DNA of 36,130 nt from Pelargonium nanum (GCA_036897485.1 JAYMTF010000449.1:1-36130), one strand, 5' to 3'; shown: positions 10,533 through 23,428, numbered from the stretch's first letter. Numbers and translations are program-made. Notes: generated by a model not told the origin, from the sequence alone.

Positions 10533-10544
10533 CATTTATATATA
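10533..10544 (-). promoter_or_regulatory. TATA box of the LEA gene
   Basis: TATATATAAATG on the minus strand, about 92 bases upstream of the LEA start codon. That is the right distance for a core promoter with a short 5' UTR. Confidence 0.5.
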
Positions 10545-10790
10545 TTCTCTTTGTTTTCTGAAGATTGTGCGTTGACTCGTTCCACCAGTTTCCCGCATAT
10601 TGAGGATTTGAGAGGCTCTCTTTTCTTCTCTGTCTCCCTCTCAAATTACATGAATGGAAAGAACTAGGCCTTTCACTTGATTTAGATTTAGGTGTTTCAT
10701 TTTATTTATAAGGTCTTATTTGTCCACACTTATTCGTATGCATACATAGTTGTCACCTCCTCCCGAATGTAGCAAAAATTAATATATGTA

Positions 10791-11099
10791 CACTACAAAA
10801 ATTATTACTTTTGGTTACAACCAAAATAAGCTGTCGCCATGAGCTGAGCTTAGAAACAATGACTATTTGACTGACATGGATAAAAATCCAACAACGATGA
10901 AAATTTGGACTTTTATCCTTTTTGTGACAACTTTTCTGTCGCACAAAACTATACTTCACGTGACAAACCAACTCCAATCGTGCACACGAGACTTTTCATG
11001 ACAAGACATTTGGTTACAACTAATTATTAACTTTCCGTAACAGGATAAGGGTTTGAGCGACTGCATTGGCTGTCGCGGAAAATGAAATTTCATGTAGTG
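10791..11099. mobile_element. CACTA-type MITE (non-autonomous), 309 bp
   Basis: It starts with CACTACAAAAATT and ends with AAATTTCATGTAGTG, so the termini are inverted CACTAC(A) repeats as in CACTA/EnSpm elements. A 3-base direct repeat, GTA, flanks it (10788-10790 and 11100-11102), the target-site length of that superfamily. Subterminal TGTCGC/GCGACA-like words recur inside (10831, 10937, 11070), resembling transposase-binding repeats. There is no open reading frame, so it would depend on an autonomous element elsewhere. Confidence 0.85.
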
Positions 11100-11102
11100 G
11101 TA

Positions 11103-12385
11103 AGGCTTACTATTGAAAAGTTGGGAGAAAATACATCATATTTCCACTTTATTTTACTCTTATGAAATAATGTAATAGATCACAATTGATTGGGCCTAAG
11201 AACTGTTTTGGGCTTCAACAACAATCTACGGTTACTCATAGTTTACCAAACAAACCACAATTCAAACATACATTTTTAAATTAGTTTTGCAATTAGTTTT
11301 ATCAAGCAATATATCATCTAAATATTTATTCCATCAAAATTTTCTTTAGCCTCAGACAAGCACCAATTTAAGTGGCTAAACCTTTTAAGTCACTCGCAAT
11401 ATTATAACTTAGTCACTCAGATAGTTACACAAAGAAAACATTACACCACATATTGTGTAAAGGTGTGTCAGTCAATATAGGGTTATTGATATTTGGAGTG
11501 TGTGTGAGTTTAGCACTTAATAAAACTTTGTTCTGAAAGGACGCATCTCAATTTAATTTATTTTTTAAATATAAATTTATATCAAAATTTATAATTATTT
11601 CACAGGGAAATTATATTCCAGTCCAAACTAAAGAACTAAACCACAGTCATGCACCAGAAATTGCACCTCAATTCCTTTTTCCTGAAATAACACAAAATTA
11701 TTGTATAGCAAATTATACATGTCGCATCACCCATTCAACGTCGCTTCACGTGGACCACCAAATTTTGTAGTTTATCATCAACACCACACTATGATATTTC
11801 GAATTTTATTAATAAAATAAGGTGATTATATATAATAAACGAAAAATCTACACAAAAAGAACAGAGAGTGTGATTATTGGAGAGCATATATGACTTCACT
11901 CATGTGGGTTACAGGACATGTTGCAAGATCTCAACATATTTTTCATGTAACTGGCAAATAACTACATATGCAATGCAATATGAATGAGAATAAAAATAGT
12001 TTTTGAGGCATTACGTACACTAAATTATTTTGAGACATATTGGTCACCACAATGTGCACACGTACAATTGTGACCGTCAAATTGCATGGCAAAGGTATAA
12101 ATATGCTTCAAGAATATACTAACCATAAAATAGGGTTCGATTGGTGACCCCCACATACACATGGTTGGTTACCTTAAAACTATAGGGGTAGCTACTTTAT
12201 AAAATATCCAGGCTTCAAATTAATACTTGTAGGTCATGAATTGCACCCATATACAAATATATTCTTCTTGTAATATAGGAGACAATATCTCATACAACAT
12301 TCTCAACAATTTGTAAGATATCTTATAACTAAATTAGCATATAAGTTTTAAATAAACGACACTTTTTCAAATTATAAAATTTGTA
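11103..12385. other. AT-rich spacer without visible gene
   Basis: Very AT-rich, stops in all frames, no RNA gene seen. It contains scattered short A/T runs only. Confidence 0.6.
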
Positions 12386-12389
12386 ATCA

Positions 12390-12599
12390 AAGCAGGTTGG
12401 GCCAAGCGGTTTAAGCGCTTCAGATTCTCTTTGATGTCTCGGGTTCGAATCTTCTTGCTAGCGGTATATGGTGAGTTATTTAGATTTAAAGGGGAGAGCT
12501 ACCCCTTGTTCTGTAGTTCAACTGATAATAAGTTATTCCATCAATTATATGAAGAAATGCATGTATAATTAACTTACACATAATGTCTAAAAAAAAAAA
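12390..12599 (+). mobile_element. tRNA-derived SINE-like element
   Basis: The head resembles a leucine-type tRNA: box A TGGGCCAAGCGG (12398-12409) and box B GGGTTCGAATC (12441-12451) are about 32 bases apart. It lacks an anticodon arm or acceptor pairing good enough for a real tRNA. An unrelated body of about 135 bases follows and ends in a run of 11 A (12589-12599). Flanks at 12362-12387 and 12602-12628 resemble each other imperfectly and may be an old target duplication. This is the layout of a plant SINE. Confidence 0.6.
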
Positions 12600-12849
12600 G
12601 TTACTTTTCAAATATAAACAATTTTTAATATTTTCAATCCTATCATTAAACATAAACTAAAGAACAAAGGCTAAGGACTTGTTTGAGACGTAAATTTACT
12701 TCTAATATTTATAGATGCAAAATGCCCATAAAAGTACATTAACGTCCAAAAAAATATAATACCTCATTAAAGTTATAAATTCAGTAAACTAGTTAGTGGG
12801 CATAAGTTTTTTAAGACGGATATAAATGAAAATTTAAAAATGACTAATG

Positions 12850-12970
12850 AGTTGTGACTCAGTTGGAAACGCAGATCGAGATTGTGGGAAAAGTTCTCGA
12901 GTCCGATCTCCATTATATAAACACATTAATAGAGTAAGTCTTGAACCTGATTGATTTACACCCAAATAAG
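12850..12970 (+). mobile_element. Second tRNA-derived SINE-like fragment
   Basis: Box-A-like GTGACTCAGTTGG (12853-12865) and box-B-like CTCGAGTCCGATC (12896-12908) lie in the order and near the spacing of a tRNA-type Pol III promoter. No poly(A) tail is evident, so this is probably a degraded copy of a different family from the one at 12390. Right boundary uncertain. Confidence 0.4.
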
Positions 12971-15289
12971 AATGCGTGCTTCTCTTATATTTGAGGAATG
13001 TGGTGTCGATCTCTTTCTCAAGTGATCCGAAAGATAACATTTTTAATTGTTATTTTCTCAAGCTTTTTTCACCAAAATGGATCGAAGTTGTATTTGTAGA
13101 CATGAAAGTGAGTGACCGACTGGCGACTGAGACGGAAACGTGGCGAAGAGATCTACCGGTATTATTGATGGATCTAATTATATTAATAAGAAAAGAAGAA
13201 AAAAAGGAAGTAGCTGCATGCATGAACATGATATGATGCGACCACAACACCACCACATGCAAGATTGATTGGTCACGTAATTGTTATAGCTAATAGTCTT
13301 CACTGCCCGCACTATGTTATGAGCATCATTGACGGGTAGATTTTGTTTCGTACTATTTATTTCAAGATGTAATGAAACATAGGGTCAAGATTTAGATTCA
13401 AAGAAAACACCTAATTTATTCATATTTTAGAATAATTTAAGTTAGGTATGTTTGTTTTGAATAATTTTCTAACTACTAGTTATCACGGACTCGGGAGGAG
13501 GTTTGGGATGGATCCACAAGGTTTGGATTTTACCTTGGTAAGAAAGCTCGGGTTAATCCTCGAGGTCCTTGTGATCGTACTTTTTGAGCGCTCACCCTTT
13601 TTCTTTTTAATTCTTTTTCTCGACTATTTTGTTATAGGTAACATTCTAAATAGTCAAGGTATGGTTCCTTGAGTTTTTGACTCCACGAAGAAATACAATT
13701 TAACTAAATGTGGAGCTTAATCATGTTGAAGGAAGATGCCATAGAAGAGAACCCAATAGAGAATATTAAGGCAAGTTCAAGGAAGGTTATTATGAGGGGT
13801 TTGAATTGGTTCACAAAAATGAGGTGACAAAGGGTCATTAATATGAGACATCAATCATCTTGCGGTGGTAAGATGATAGTTTGACGGATGGTTATCATGG
13901 GTGATCTGAATTGACTCACAAGTGGGATTTGATAGAATGTCAGCATGAAGTGACTCGAATCGACTCGCATGTGTGAGGTGGCAGAGGGTCACAGTTCACC
14001 GAGAAGAGACCCAAAACAAATTTTTCCCGAAATATTGAACTGTCCCTCAGATACAAGAGGCTCGAAAATGACAGAGTGGAAGATCATCGACCAAGGTCTT
14101 GGACGGATCTTGGTTGGATGAGAAAATAAAAGACAAGCAAATGCAAGTCGAGGATGAGATCAACAATAAGGAAATTTTTTTAAAACAAAAGTGAAGAAAT
14201 AGACGAGATAGAAGAAACAATGAAACACACTATTTCATTAACATTCTACATGCAATGTTGTATCATGTCCACGTGTCTTTAAGTGTTGAAGTGACAAATA
14301 TTTATCTACAGTAGGTCATATGAAATACAATAAAAAATTTTACGAATCAAAAGGTTTGTAACAAGCAGGATTCTAATTATGAAATAAAACTCAAAAAGGA
14401 AAAAAAAAATACAAATGAGTACAAGAGCACAAAATCATTTGACCTAAATTAATTTTTTTTTCTAAAAACTAGGAATATTAAAGGAAACCTTTTGAGAGTT
14501 AAAATGTTTCACTTGTCAAGTGATGCTTGTGCATTTACACACCAACGACAACATTAGTAAAATGAAACCATCAAACGCTGCCTTTCCGTAGGTTGATAGA
14601 TGTACAAGGAAAGAAAAAAAAAAGATATTTTTTTTCCTACCGATTAAATTTCTTGAAACCCAAAGTGGAAAATAATAGGAATATTCGAACAAATTGTGGA
14701 AAAGGTTCAACTCTTAAACTTGGGAAAAAGCCGAAAAGAAAATATCAGAGGAAAAAAAAACTTTTGTCCAAATGTTAGCAAATCTGCAATGCACAAACCA
14801 ACCACAAATTCAACTCCACAGCTCCAAAAAATAATTATATCGAAAATTACATTTATTTTTATTTTATTCAACAGCATCTATCAATGGTCTACGGTCGTTA
14901 TCGGTCCGTTTTAATAGAATTTTCCTTGTATATTTTATCTTCCTAATTTCATTCTAATTACTGTTCTGATTTCAATTTATTGCATTTTAAAGTAAAAATG
15001 GAGAATCAGAGGAAAGTGGGTCAGCGTTGTGACGACAGATGTTGAAGGGTTGTTGGGAAATGCTCTGTTTTTAATTACTCTTTTCAGATTCTAACGACTT
15101 CTCTTCTTGGTTGATTTCCATATTTAAGAGAAAACCTGTGACATTATTCTATTTATAATATAGTTTTTTACTATTATTTTACATCTTCGTATGTTATGAG
15201 GATGTTTTGTCTGTATACTGAGATTCCAGTTCATGCCCTGTAGATCAGTGTGTGTGTCACCGAGCTGTACACTCTTTTAAACGCTCACT
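12971..15289. other. Spacer upstream of the sugar transporter
   Basis: No gene recognised. Between 13790 and 14000 there is a weak internal repeat: blocks like TTGAATTGRYTCACAA followed by GGGTCAY recur near 13800, 13907 and 13954, with diverged copies. The final 300 bases are the likely promoter region of the transporter. Confidence 0.5.
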
Positions 15290-15388
15290 GTGCTCTCTTT
15301 CAAGCCCAAGCTTTATCTTCTTCCCTCTCTTCCTCTTCCTGTGCAGTGTAGATTTGGCTCTTTACCTCAATTGTGGGCTGGTCTTGAG

Positions 15389-15871
15389 GTAACAGTTTCT
15401 ACCAATTATCCTGAATTTTCCAGTTTCTTCATTCGATTTGATGCTCTGATGTTGATGGGTTTTCTCTGTCTGCTTGTTACTGCAATAATTTAATGATAAT
15501 GATGAGGGACTTGGGGTTTTTGGGTTTGTGGGGTTGATTTGTTTAGTAAAGGTTAAGTTTTGCAGATGAGTTTGTAGACCCAATTGTTTTTTCTGAGAGA
15601 CCATGAATTGGTGAGGAGTTTTCTCTACCTTTTTGTTCATGAACCTCGTCTGCTTGTTACTGCAATAATTTAGTGATAATGATGAGGGATTTGGGGTTTG
15701 TGGGTTTGTGGGGTTGATTTGTTTAGTGAAGGTGAAGTTTTGTAGAGGAGTTTGTAGACCCATTAGCCTTTTCTGAGAGACCATAAATTGGTGAGGAGTG
15801 TTCTAAGATCTGGGGATTGTTGTGGTGGTGTTGATTGCTTGATTTGTGATCTGGGTTTTCTATTCTTTCAG
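15389..15871 (+). other. Probable 5'-UTR intron of the tonoplast sugar transporter gene
   Basis: A donor (GAG then GTAACAG at 15386-15395) and an acceptor (TTCTTTCAG ending at 15871, preceded by a pyrimidine-rich stretch) lie 20 bases upstream of the start codon. Upstream of the donor the DNA is CT-rich, as plant 5' UTRs often are. Long 5'-UTR introns are common in plant sugar-transporter genes. Not proven without transcripts. Confidence 0.6.
15469..15805. repeat. Two-copy tandem duplication, 180-base period, inside the 5'-UTR intron
   Basis: 15469-15625 and 15649-15805 match at exactly 180 bases offset with roughly 90% identity over about 157 bases. Both start near TCTGCTTGTTACTGCAATAA and end at GGTGAGGAG. 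Each copy is rich in TTGGGTTTG-type words, and the few differences are single bases without gaps. Confidence 0.92.
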
Positions 15872-15891
15872 TTTGGCTGCAGTTTGAGAAG

Positions 15892-18800
15892 ATGAGGGGA
15901 GCTGTTCTAGTGGCTATTTGTGCCACCATTGGTAACTTCTTACAAGGATGGGATAATGCTACTATTGCAGGTACTTTTTTCCTCTAACTCTTATAAAGTG
16001 AATCAAGGCTCATATGATTGAGCTTTTGAGTTTAAAATGATGTCTATGTAAAGATTGGTTTTCCTCAATTGGTCATGATTTGCTTTTCAATTTCTATAGA
16101 AATAACTCTACTCTCTGCATTGTGGTTACTTTGTTGTTACCATATGGTGGTGAGTACTAAATCTGCATGCTGTATCTTTCAGGGGCTATTGTTTACATAA
16201 AGAAGGATCTTGCGTTGGCTACAACTGTTGAAGGTCTTGTTGTGGCCATGTCTCTCATTGGAGCCACAGTGATTACAACATGCTCTGGACCCATATCAGA
16301 TTGGATTGGCCGGCGCCCAATGCTCATTATGTCGTCAATGTTCTATTTCGTGAGTGGTCTGATAATGTTATGGTCACCCAATGTCTATGTTTTATGCTTA
16401 GCGAGGCTGTTGGACGGGTTTGGCATTGGTCTGGCAGTTACTCTTGTTCCAGTCTATATATCTGAGACTGCTCCATCGGAGATTAGGGGAATGTTAAATA
16501 CTCTTCCGCAATTCACTGGTTCAGGTGGCATGTTTCTGTCATATTGCATGGTTTTTGGGATGTCACTGATGACCTCTCCAAACTGGCGGATAATGCTTGG
16601 GGTTCTTTCCATTCCTTCTCTGCTTTATTTCTTACTAACAGTATTTTACTTGCCTGAATCCCCTCGGTGGCTTGTGAGTAAAGGAAGAATGGCCGAGGCA
16701 AAACAGGTTCTCCAGAGACTACGTGGCAGAGAAGATGTCTCAGGTTCATTTTCTATTGCTTAATCATTCACAGAAATGAATATTTTATTTCTTTCTAAGT
16801 GCATGGTCTCCTTGATAGTTTTTCCCGATACCTGTTCCTAGGTAAAGACAACATAGTACACTAGCTAACCTCATTTCATGGCTTACTTAAGCATTAACGT
16901 ATTACATATATATTTAATACTTGTATATGTGAAATTGAATGCTTACTTTACGAGAAACCAAATATTCCATACATAGGTAGAATTGTTCATCCTTTATGAT
17001 GATTTGTTGTGTTGTATATTCGTATATTTATTGCGACTATTTATTGAGATTTATCCTCTATAATCCAAAAAAGTAAAATCTCAGGAGATGATTGTCTTCT
17101 ATATTGAGAAATCATTTAGCAATTTCGAAAACTCTCTCTCTTACTCTCATGTTCACTTATGTTAAGATTTTTTAGAAGCAACTAGCTTGTCCAGGTTAAT
17201 AAATTTGATGACTTATATACAAATTGATAGGTCTATGTAACGATTGTAACCTAGCAACTCCCTCACGATTAACATACAAGCATGAAGCTTCTAATCCTGT
17301 GTATTGATGTTTTCTCTGACTTCAACTCATGTTAAGTTGCCCTTCTACAATTTATCAGAAATGTACTCTCATCATCTTGCATTCTACATGAACATGGGCA
17401 GGTTAATGTACCACTCTGGAATTATGTTTAACTATTTGCTCCAGTATAAGATGGTGATCTGAACGTTCTTTAACATTAATTTGAATATGGAAACAGTTGT
17501 AGTGAAATTGGCATGTGTTTTGGTAGATATCTAATGGCTACTTATACATGAATCTATTCACTCAGCACGTCTTTATTATTCTCATTTAGATTTACTTTGC
17601 CTTGGTACAAAGAGCAATTAATGATTATCTGTCTTGCATCCTTGTATATTTACTTGATATAACTGAAAAATCTCAGATGGCATCATCCTTTGTTAAAGAA
17701 ATAAATATGTAATAGGTTTTAAACTGATGACTACTATGAGTGGTTTATAAAAAATAAAGTGTAGATTGATTCGAACTTTTTCCATTTTATGAATAGATCT
17801 TGATTAATTATCTGATCGCTCTAGCGGAAGCTTCTTTGCTTTATTTTTATTTGTGGCATATTAATGTGTTCTAACTATAGATTTGTTGACTAAAACTAAC
17901 TTCTCCGTCTATTTGAATTGATTTTGATTAATTATCATGGCAATTATGCTGAATCTTCTTTGATCCACAGGTGAGATGGCTTTGCTCGTTGAAGGTCTTG
18001 CAGTTGGGGGTGAAACTTCTATAGAAGAGTACATAATAGGCCCAGATGATGAACTTGCTGATGGTCAGGAAGCAACTATGGATAAAGACAAAATCAAGTT
18101 ATACGGACCTGAAGCAGGTCTATCCTGGGTTGCCAAACCTGTCACGGGACAGAGTTCTATTGGTCTCGTCTCTCGTCATGGAAGCTTGGCAAATCAAAGT
18201 ATGATTCTAATGGATCCTCTTGTGACTCTATTTGGCAGTGTCCACGAGAAGCTTCCAGATACAGGGACAGGGAGTATGCGTAGCATGCTTTTTCCTACTT
18301 TTGGCAGTATGTTCAGTACAGCAGAGCCTCCCATTAAACATGAACAGTGGGATGAAGAGAGTCTTCAGAGGGAAGGTGAAGGCTACGCATCAGAGACTGG
18401 TGCAGACTCTGATGACAATTTGCACAGTCCATTGATCTCACGTCAGACAACAAGCTTGGAAAAGGACATGGTAAACCCTACTTCCCATGGAAGTGTCCTG
18501 AGCATGAGACGCAATAGCAGTCTTGTAGAAGGAACTGGGGAGGCAGCTGGTAGTACCGGCATTGGTGGTGGCTGGCAGTTGGCCTGGAAGTGGACAGAGA
18601 GAGAAGGTGAAGATGGAAAGAAGGAAGGAGGATTTAAAAGGATTTATTTGCATCAGGAGGGAGTCCCTGGATCGAGACGCGGGTCTCTTGTTTCACTTCC
18701 TGGTGGTGATGTTCCTGAAGATGGTGAGTATATACAGGCTGCTGCTCTGGTAAGCCAGCCTGCTCTTTACTCCAAGGCACTTTTGGACCAGCATCCTGTT

Positions 18801-20579
18801 GGACCTGCAATGGTTCACCCGTCTCAAACAGCTTCGAAGATACCAATTTGGGGAGCTCTTTCTGATCCGGGAATCAAGCGTGCATTGATGGTTGGGGTTG
18901 GAATTCAGATACTTCAGCAGGTAGTTAATGCTTTTATATGCTCTATTGCTCTACTTTTACTCCTGTTGAATGATTGAATCTAAACAAAATTAGTTACCCA
19001 CTTAACTTAATTCAACTCAATATCTGTGGGTTTCATGACTACTCCTCTTGTTCTACTTGCCATTTCCTCTTTCAATGGTCACCTGTGATGCATCTGAAAG
19101 TGAAACCACTTCAAAGAGCCAATTAGAGTCATTCCTTTTGAACCAGCATCTGATCATGCATTGTTTCTTAGGGTAGGAATTCAGAAGGGAGCAATTTTTT
19201 TTAGCTTCTGATAAATCAGAATGGAAAGTTGAAAACAGTGGCCACCCATACTATACTTCTGTCTTCTCCGCTCTTTTTTTTACCCTTTTTTGTTTAGTGT
19301 CATCAAGCGAGTTTATTTACTTATTAATATCAATTGTCTTTTCATTCTCGGAGTTTTCAGTCTTATTAAATCTTGGAATGACTAAAGGTTCAACTTGGTC
19401 ACTTCAAAATCATCCCCTGCCACACAGCATCATGTTACTTGAATCATTGAAATGATATAGATAGTTGCCCTGCAGAATATCTTGACAAATTTGATGGTTG
19501 CATACATAATCAGTTTATGTTTTTTCTTTCATCAATATCTTGACAAATTTGATGGTTGCATATAGTTCCGTGTGGCCCATTTTAAAGAATTTCACAATTT
19601 GGTCTATTGAGTTACTTATATAATACTAAATGTGATAATCCTGATATGTGCAGTTTTCTGGTATCAACGGGGTTCTGTACTACACCCCTCAAATTCTTGA
19701 GGAAGCGGGAGTTGAAGTTCTTCTTGCGAACTTGGGCCTTGGTACAGAGTCTGCCTCATTCCTTATTAGTGCGTTCACAACTTTGTTGATGCTTCCTTGT
19801 ATTGCTGTAGCCATGAGGCTCATGGATATCTCAGGCAGAAGGTGATATATATGTTTTATCCACTCGTTCTTTTTCACACATATTTTGACAATGTTAATAG
19901 TCCTCTTCAAACCTGTTTCTATCAATTTAAAACACATATTGGCTCGTTTATTTCTTGGTAGTTGATATCATATGACGTGTGTGAAAAAAGCTTATAGACA
20001 TGGTAACGTTAAATGCGACTTCCATAGATTAAATCCCACATCAAATGCAAAAACCACCCGAATGTTTTAGCGTCGCTTTTGCAGCTTCCATATAACAATT
20101 CTCAATTCTGATAAAAGATATTGTTCTGTAATTGCAGGCAGCTGCTACTCACCACAATTCCTGTGCTGATAGTAACTCTTATCGTTCTGGTCCTGGGAGA
20201 ATTGATTACCTTGAGCACAGTTGTCAATGCAGCGATATCAACAGCCTGCGTGGTGATTTACTTCTGCTGCTTCGTCTCAGGGTATGGTCCAATTCCAAAT
20301 ATCTTGTGTTCTGAAATCTTCCCCACGAGGGTCCGTGGCCTCTGCATTGCCATAACTGCTCTGTCTTACTGGATTTCGGACATCATTGTCACATACACAC
20401 TACCCGTGCTGCTCTCTGCACTGGGCCTGGCCGGGATCTTTGGCATCTATGCTGTTGTTTGTGTAATCTCTTGGGTCTTTGTCTACCTCAAAGTCCCAGA
20501 AACCAAAGGCATGCCTCTTGAAGTCATTACTGAGTTCTTTGCAGTTGGTGCAAAACAAGCTGATGCTGCCAAGATGTGA
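15892..20579 (+). CDS. MSSP2: Tonoplast monosaccharide transporter (TMT/TST, monosaccharide-sensing protein 2 type), 739 aa
   Basis: Vacuolar-membrane sugar/H+ antiporter of the major facilitator superfamily that loads hexoses (and sucrose in some homologues) into the vacuole. Coding exons: 15892-15970, 16183-16743, 17971-18920, 19654-19841, 20138-20579. All introns are GT-AG and phases close to 2220 nt. Exons 1-2 hold the first six membrane segments, with motifs GRRPM and PESPRWLVSKGR. Exon 3 holds the long hydrophilic central loop (about residues 215-505), the hallmark that separates this subfamily from ordinary hexose transporters. Exons 4-5 hold the last six segments, with GRR and PETKG. 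The loop is acidic and Ser-rich with kinase-like sites (RRNS, RRGS), consistent with the known control of this family by phosphorylation. Length matches the family (about 730-745 aa). Intron 2 (1227 bases) shows no insertion that I recognise. The gene looks intact. Confidence 0.96.
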
Positions 20580-21359
20580 AAGTTCCAGAATTCGAACAAG
20601 TTGTCTATTTTTTTCGCCGCAGCGTGCATGGGCTGCTACAGATGCCATCCATCTTCTGTTTAGAGATTTTGCAGGTGGTCATTGTAATGAGAGAGTAAGG
20701 ATGTGTTTGCATTGAAACAGACTAGTCATTTTTTTTTCAATTATAATTATAATTTTGCATAATAGTTTGTATGGTAAGGCAAAATGTCATTTTGGAGTTT
20801 GGACCATTGTGCTGAAGCCAGTCTTTGATAGAAGTGAAATGATACCCAAAATTTCCAGCATTTGGCTATAACATAAGTGTACTGGTTTTGATATGCCTGT
20901 TTTTTGACTCATAAAGTCAAAATGAACAAATTTGATAATTACCTAACTATTATAGCAATAATGTAATCAATAAGAAATTTTCTGGAACATCTTCATGAAA
21001 ATAAATAATAAATGAAATTTAGTGTATTTATCCAAGAACACAATGAAACACAAACACTACCAATACCATAAACTACTGGCAATGAAATCAGAGTACAATA
21101 CCATGGAATATGTAGGTAAGGTTCTGACTTTACAGAAGTACACTACTTTTTTCAAAAGGAATTTTGGAAGAGAGCCATTCAATTTACAGTGGGGGCATCA
21201 GTTTCTTAGCCAGACTATATATGTGGAAAGAGTTTGACTCGGTAGATCCAAAAAGTTGAGGTAGTTTCAAATGTAGGTCAAGATTTTGCGATTTGTCTCT
21301 GTAACAATGCCAGACCTGATGTGATCTTAGGGTTTCTGCATTTCATCGGAGGACTTACT
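20580..21359. other. Shared 3' region of the convergent transporter and MCD1-like genes
   Basis: 3' UTRs of two convergent genes and about 500 bases of AT-rich spacer. No other gene seen. Confidence 0.6.
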
Positions 21360-23428
21360 TCAAAAGGAATTTGGAGCATGATCTGATGAAGAAGGCATAG
21401 AATTATCAGGTTTGTTATTAATCAAACCTTGATCTGTTTGCTCATGTGACTTTGGACGTGACTTGAATGATCTCTCAAAATCCTTCGCATTGCTAGGATC
21501 AATCACCAACTTATCGAGTTTTTGCTCCTGCAAACAAACAAGAAGAATTTTCAAGGAGTTCTGCAAAATCAGGCAAATTGTATGGTAGGATGCAGGTAAA
21601 AACAAAGGCCACGACTACGCGATGCTGGTTCTATCACGGGCAATTTTTAGAAGCTATGATATGAGATTATTTGCTCTAGGCAAGCACATGTGAGTACCCC
21701 AGTAACCACTAACCACAAATTATCACCACAATAACTATGCATGGCAGAAGTTCAATTTAAGAGGAGCAAAAGAAATGAGTGTAATTTAAGAGGAGAAAAG
21801 GCAAGAACTAAATCGACATTATCAAAACCATCAAGTGATGACACAGGATAAAGTCAAATGCTGATATCATCATGTAGATATCTTTAGTGAAGACTATTTA
21901 CTATGGATAATTTATACGATCCTATAAATAGCCCTAAGTTCATGCAATGTGTACAATGAATTCCACAGCTGGGAAGCTAGGCAATGTTTAGTGAATAACA
22001 TATCGACCTAAATTTAAGAACTAGAAAGTAAGGCTTAACCTTTTTACCGTTCAGATAATAATCCAATTCGTAAAGATTCATTCTTGTACGGGCTGACAGT
22101 TATAATTATATAATATAAAGACATAGCTTTCGTTTTTTTCCCCTTCCAACAATAAGGCTCAAGGTGTTGAGATTTGAGAATACTTACACTTTGTAATGCT
22201 TCAAGCTTTCTCTGAAGGGCCTCATGCTCGGCCTTAATACGGAATGGCACACCGTGCTTTTGATACACATTGTTTTGTGCCAAATCCTCATCAATTTCAC
22301 AAGCAGTGGTTGCAAAAGGATGATTTGCAGGAATCCACCTGATTGTGTCAGGATCAACTTCAGGAGGTATTGAATCCCCTTCTTTAAGGAATATTGTTGG
22401 CCTCTTCCACTGGTATGCCCGTGACCTTCTCTTTTGATGGATGCTCTGTTCCTCTTTTGTAAGAGTAACTGGAGCTAAACGATAGACCTTACCGCACATT
22501 TCTACTGACGAATTGCTCTTACCAAACTTTACCAAGGGATTATTGAAAGGATCTTCATACTTTAGAGGGCTTGAGCTGTTGTAAAAAGTTCATATCAGTA
22601 AAACCGCTCATCATTGCACAAAATGTACATCACTGAACAATGAGTATAAATCCAGCAACATGAAAGTAATGAACTAACAAACTTCTCGTACAAAAACACT
22701 CTCACAAAGAGATAGCAAGAGGCGGTAAATACTAGAAACGTACATGCCTCTTCTATCAGATCTTAGCTGGCCACGCCTGACAAGATCAGCGACAGAGCCA
22801 GAAGGACGGCTGTACTTTTCCTTTCTATCCACATAAACTCTCACAGCAATAAACAAAATTGCCATTGCAATGCAGAACATGGCTACAATATTACTTCCTG
22901 TATATCTTTTCATCTGAGACAAAAGGAGAAGGAAAGGAAATCCATGTTAGAGCTAAAACATAATCAACTAAAATCTGCAACATGGCAACTGTAATCAAAT
23001 TGACCCGAGACAACTACACTTGCAGCTGCTAGCAATCACATTGAGTCTAAAGTCAAAATGGAACCTAACAGTTACTAGTAGCATTTCCACAACTAGTATT
23101 ACTTCCATTTCAAGTGTTGAACATCAGCTAAAACCAAGCTTTTTATTCAGTAATTTGAGCAACTAGCAACAATGTTTCAATACAGTTTCAACATTGGAAA
23201 AAGGAGAATCATTGTTACCATGAACACAACAGGAGGCGAAGAGATGATCATTTCTTGCAATTTACCAACCCTGTCTATAGAATCCACCACCACTGAATCC
23301 TCCACGATCTTCACCACCACCGTATCTTCCCCACTACTGACCACCACCTCCTCATCTTGCTCACACTTCTTCTCTTCATCAGAGCTACCCAAACCATTAA
23401 CCGCTCCCAACCGAAGCCTCCTCGCCAT
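21360..23428 (-). CDS. MCD1: MULTIPLE CHLOROPLAST DIVISION SITE 1 (MCD1)-like protein, 311 aa
   Basis: MCD1 is a plant inner-envelope protein that works with MinD to place the FtsZ ring at the chloroplast middle. Coding exons: 23428-23219, 22913-22744, 22575-22188, 21527-21360. Introns are GT-AG and phases close to 936 nt. One membrane segment is encoded at the start of exon 2 (about residues 78-98), followed by a basic VADLVRRGQLRSDRRG motif. The conserved core has KRRSRAYQWKRPTIFLKEGD and RWIPANHPFATTA, then a helical, coiled-coil-like stretch (HEALQRKLEALQ) across the exon 3/4 join, and a polar tail. The match rests on my memory of the family core. The 70-residue exon 1 is acidic and Val-rich and does not look like a transit peptide; either the N-terminus differs or another first exon exists. 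Confidence 0.8.

Noticed and set aside
12398-12460. Functional tRNA gene
   Set aside because: Boxes A and B are present but the acceptor and anticodon arms do not pair properly; a SINE head explains it better.
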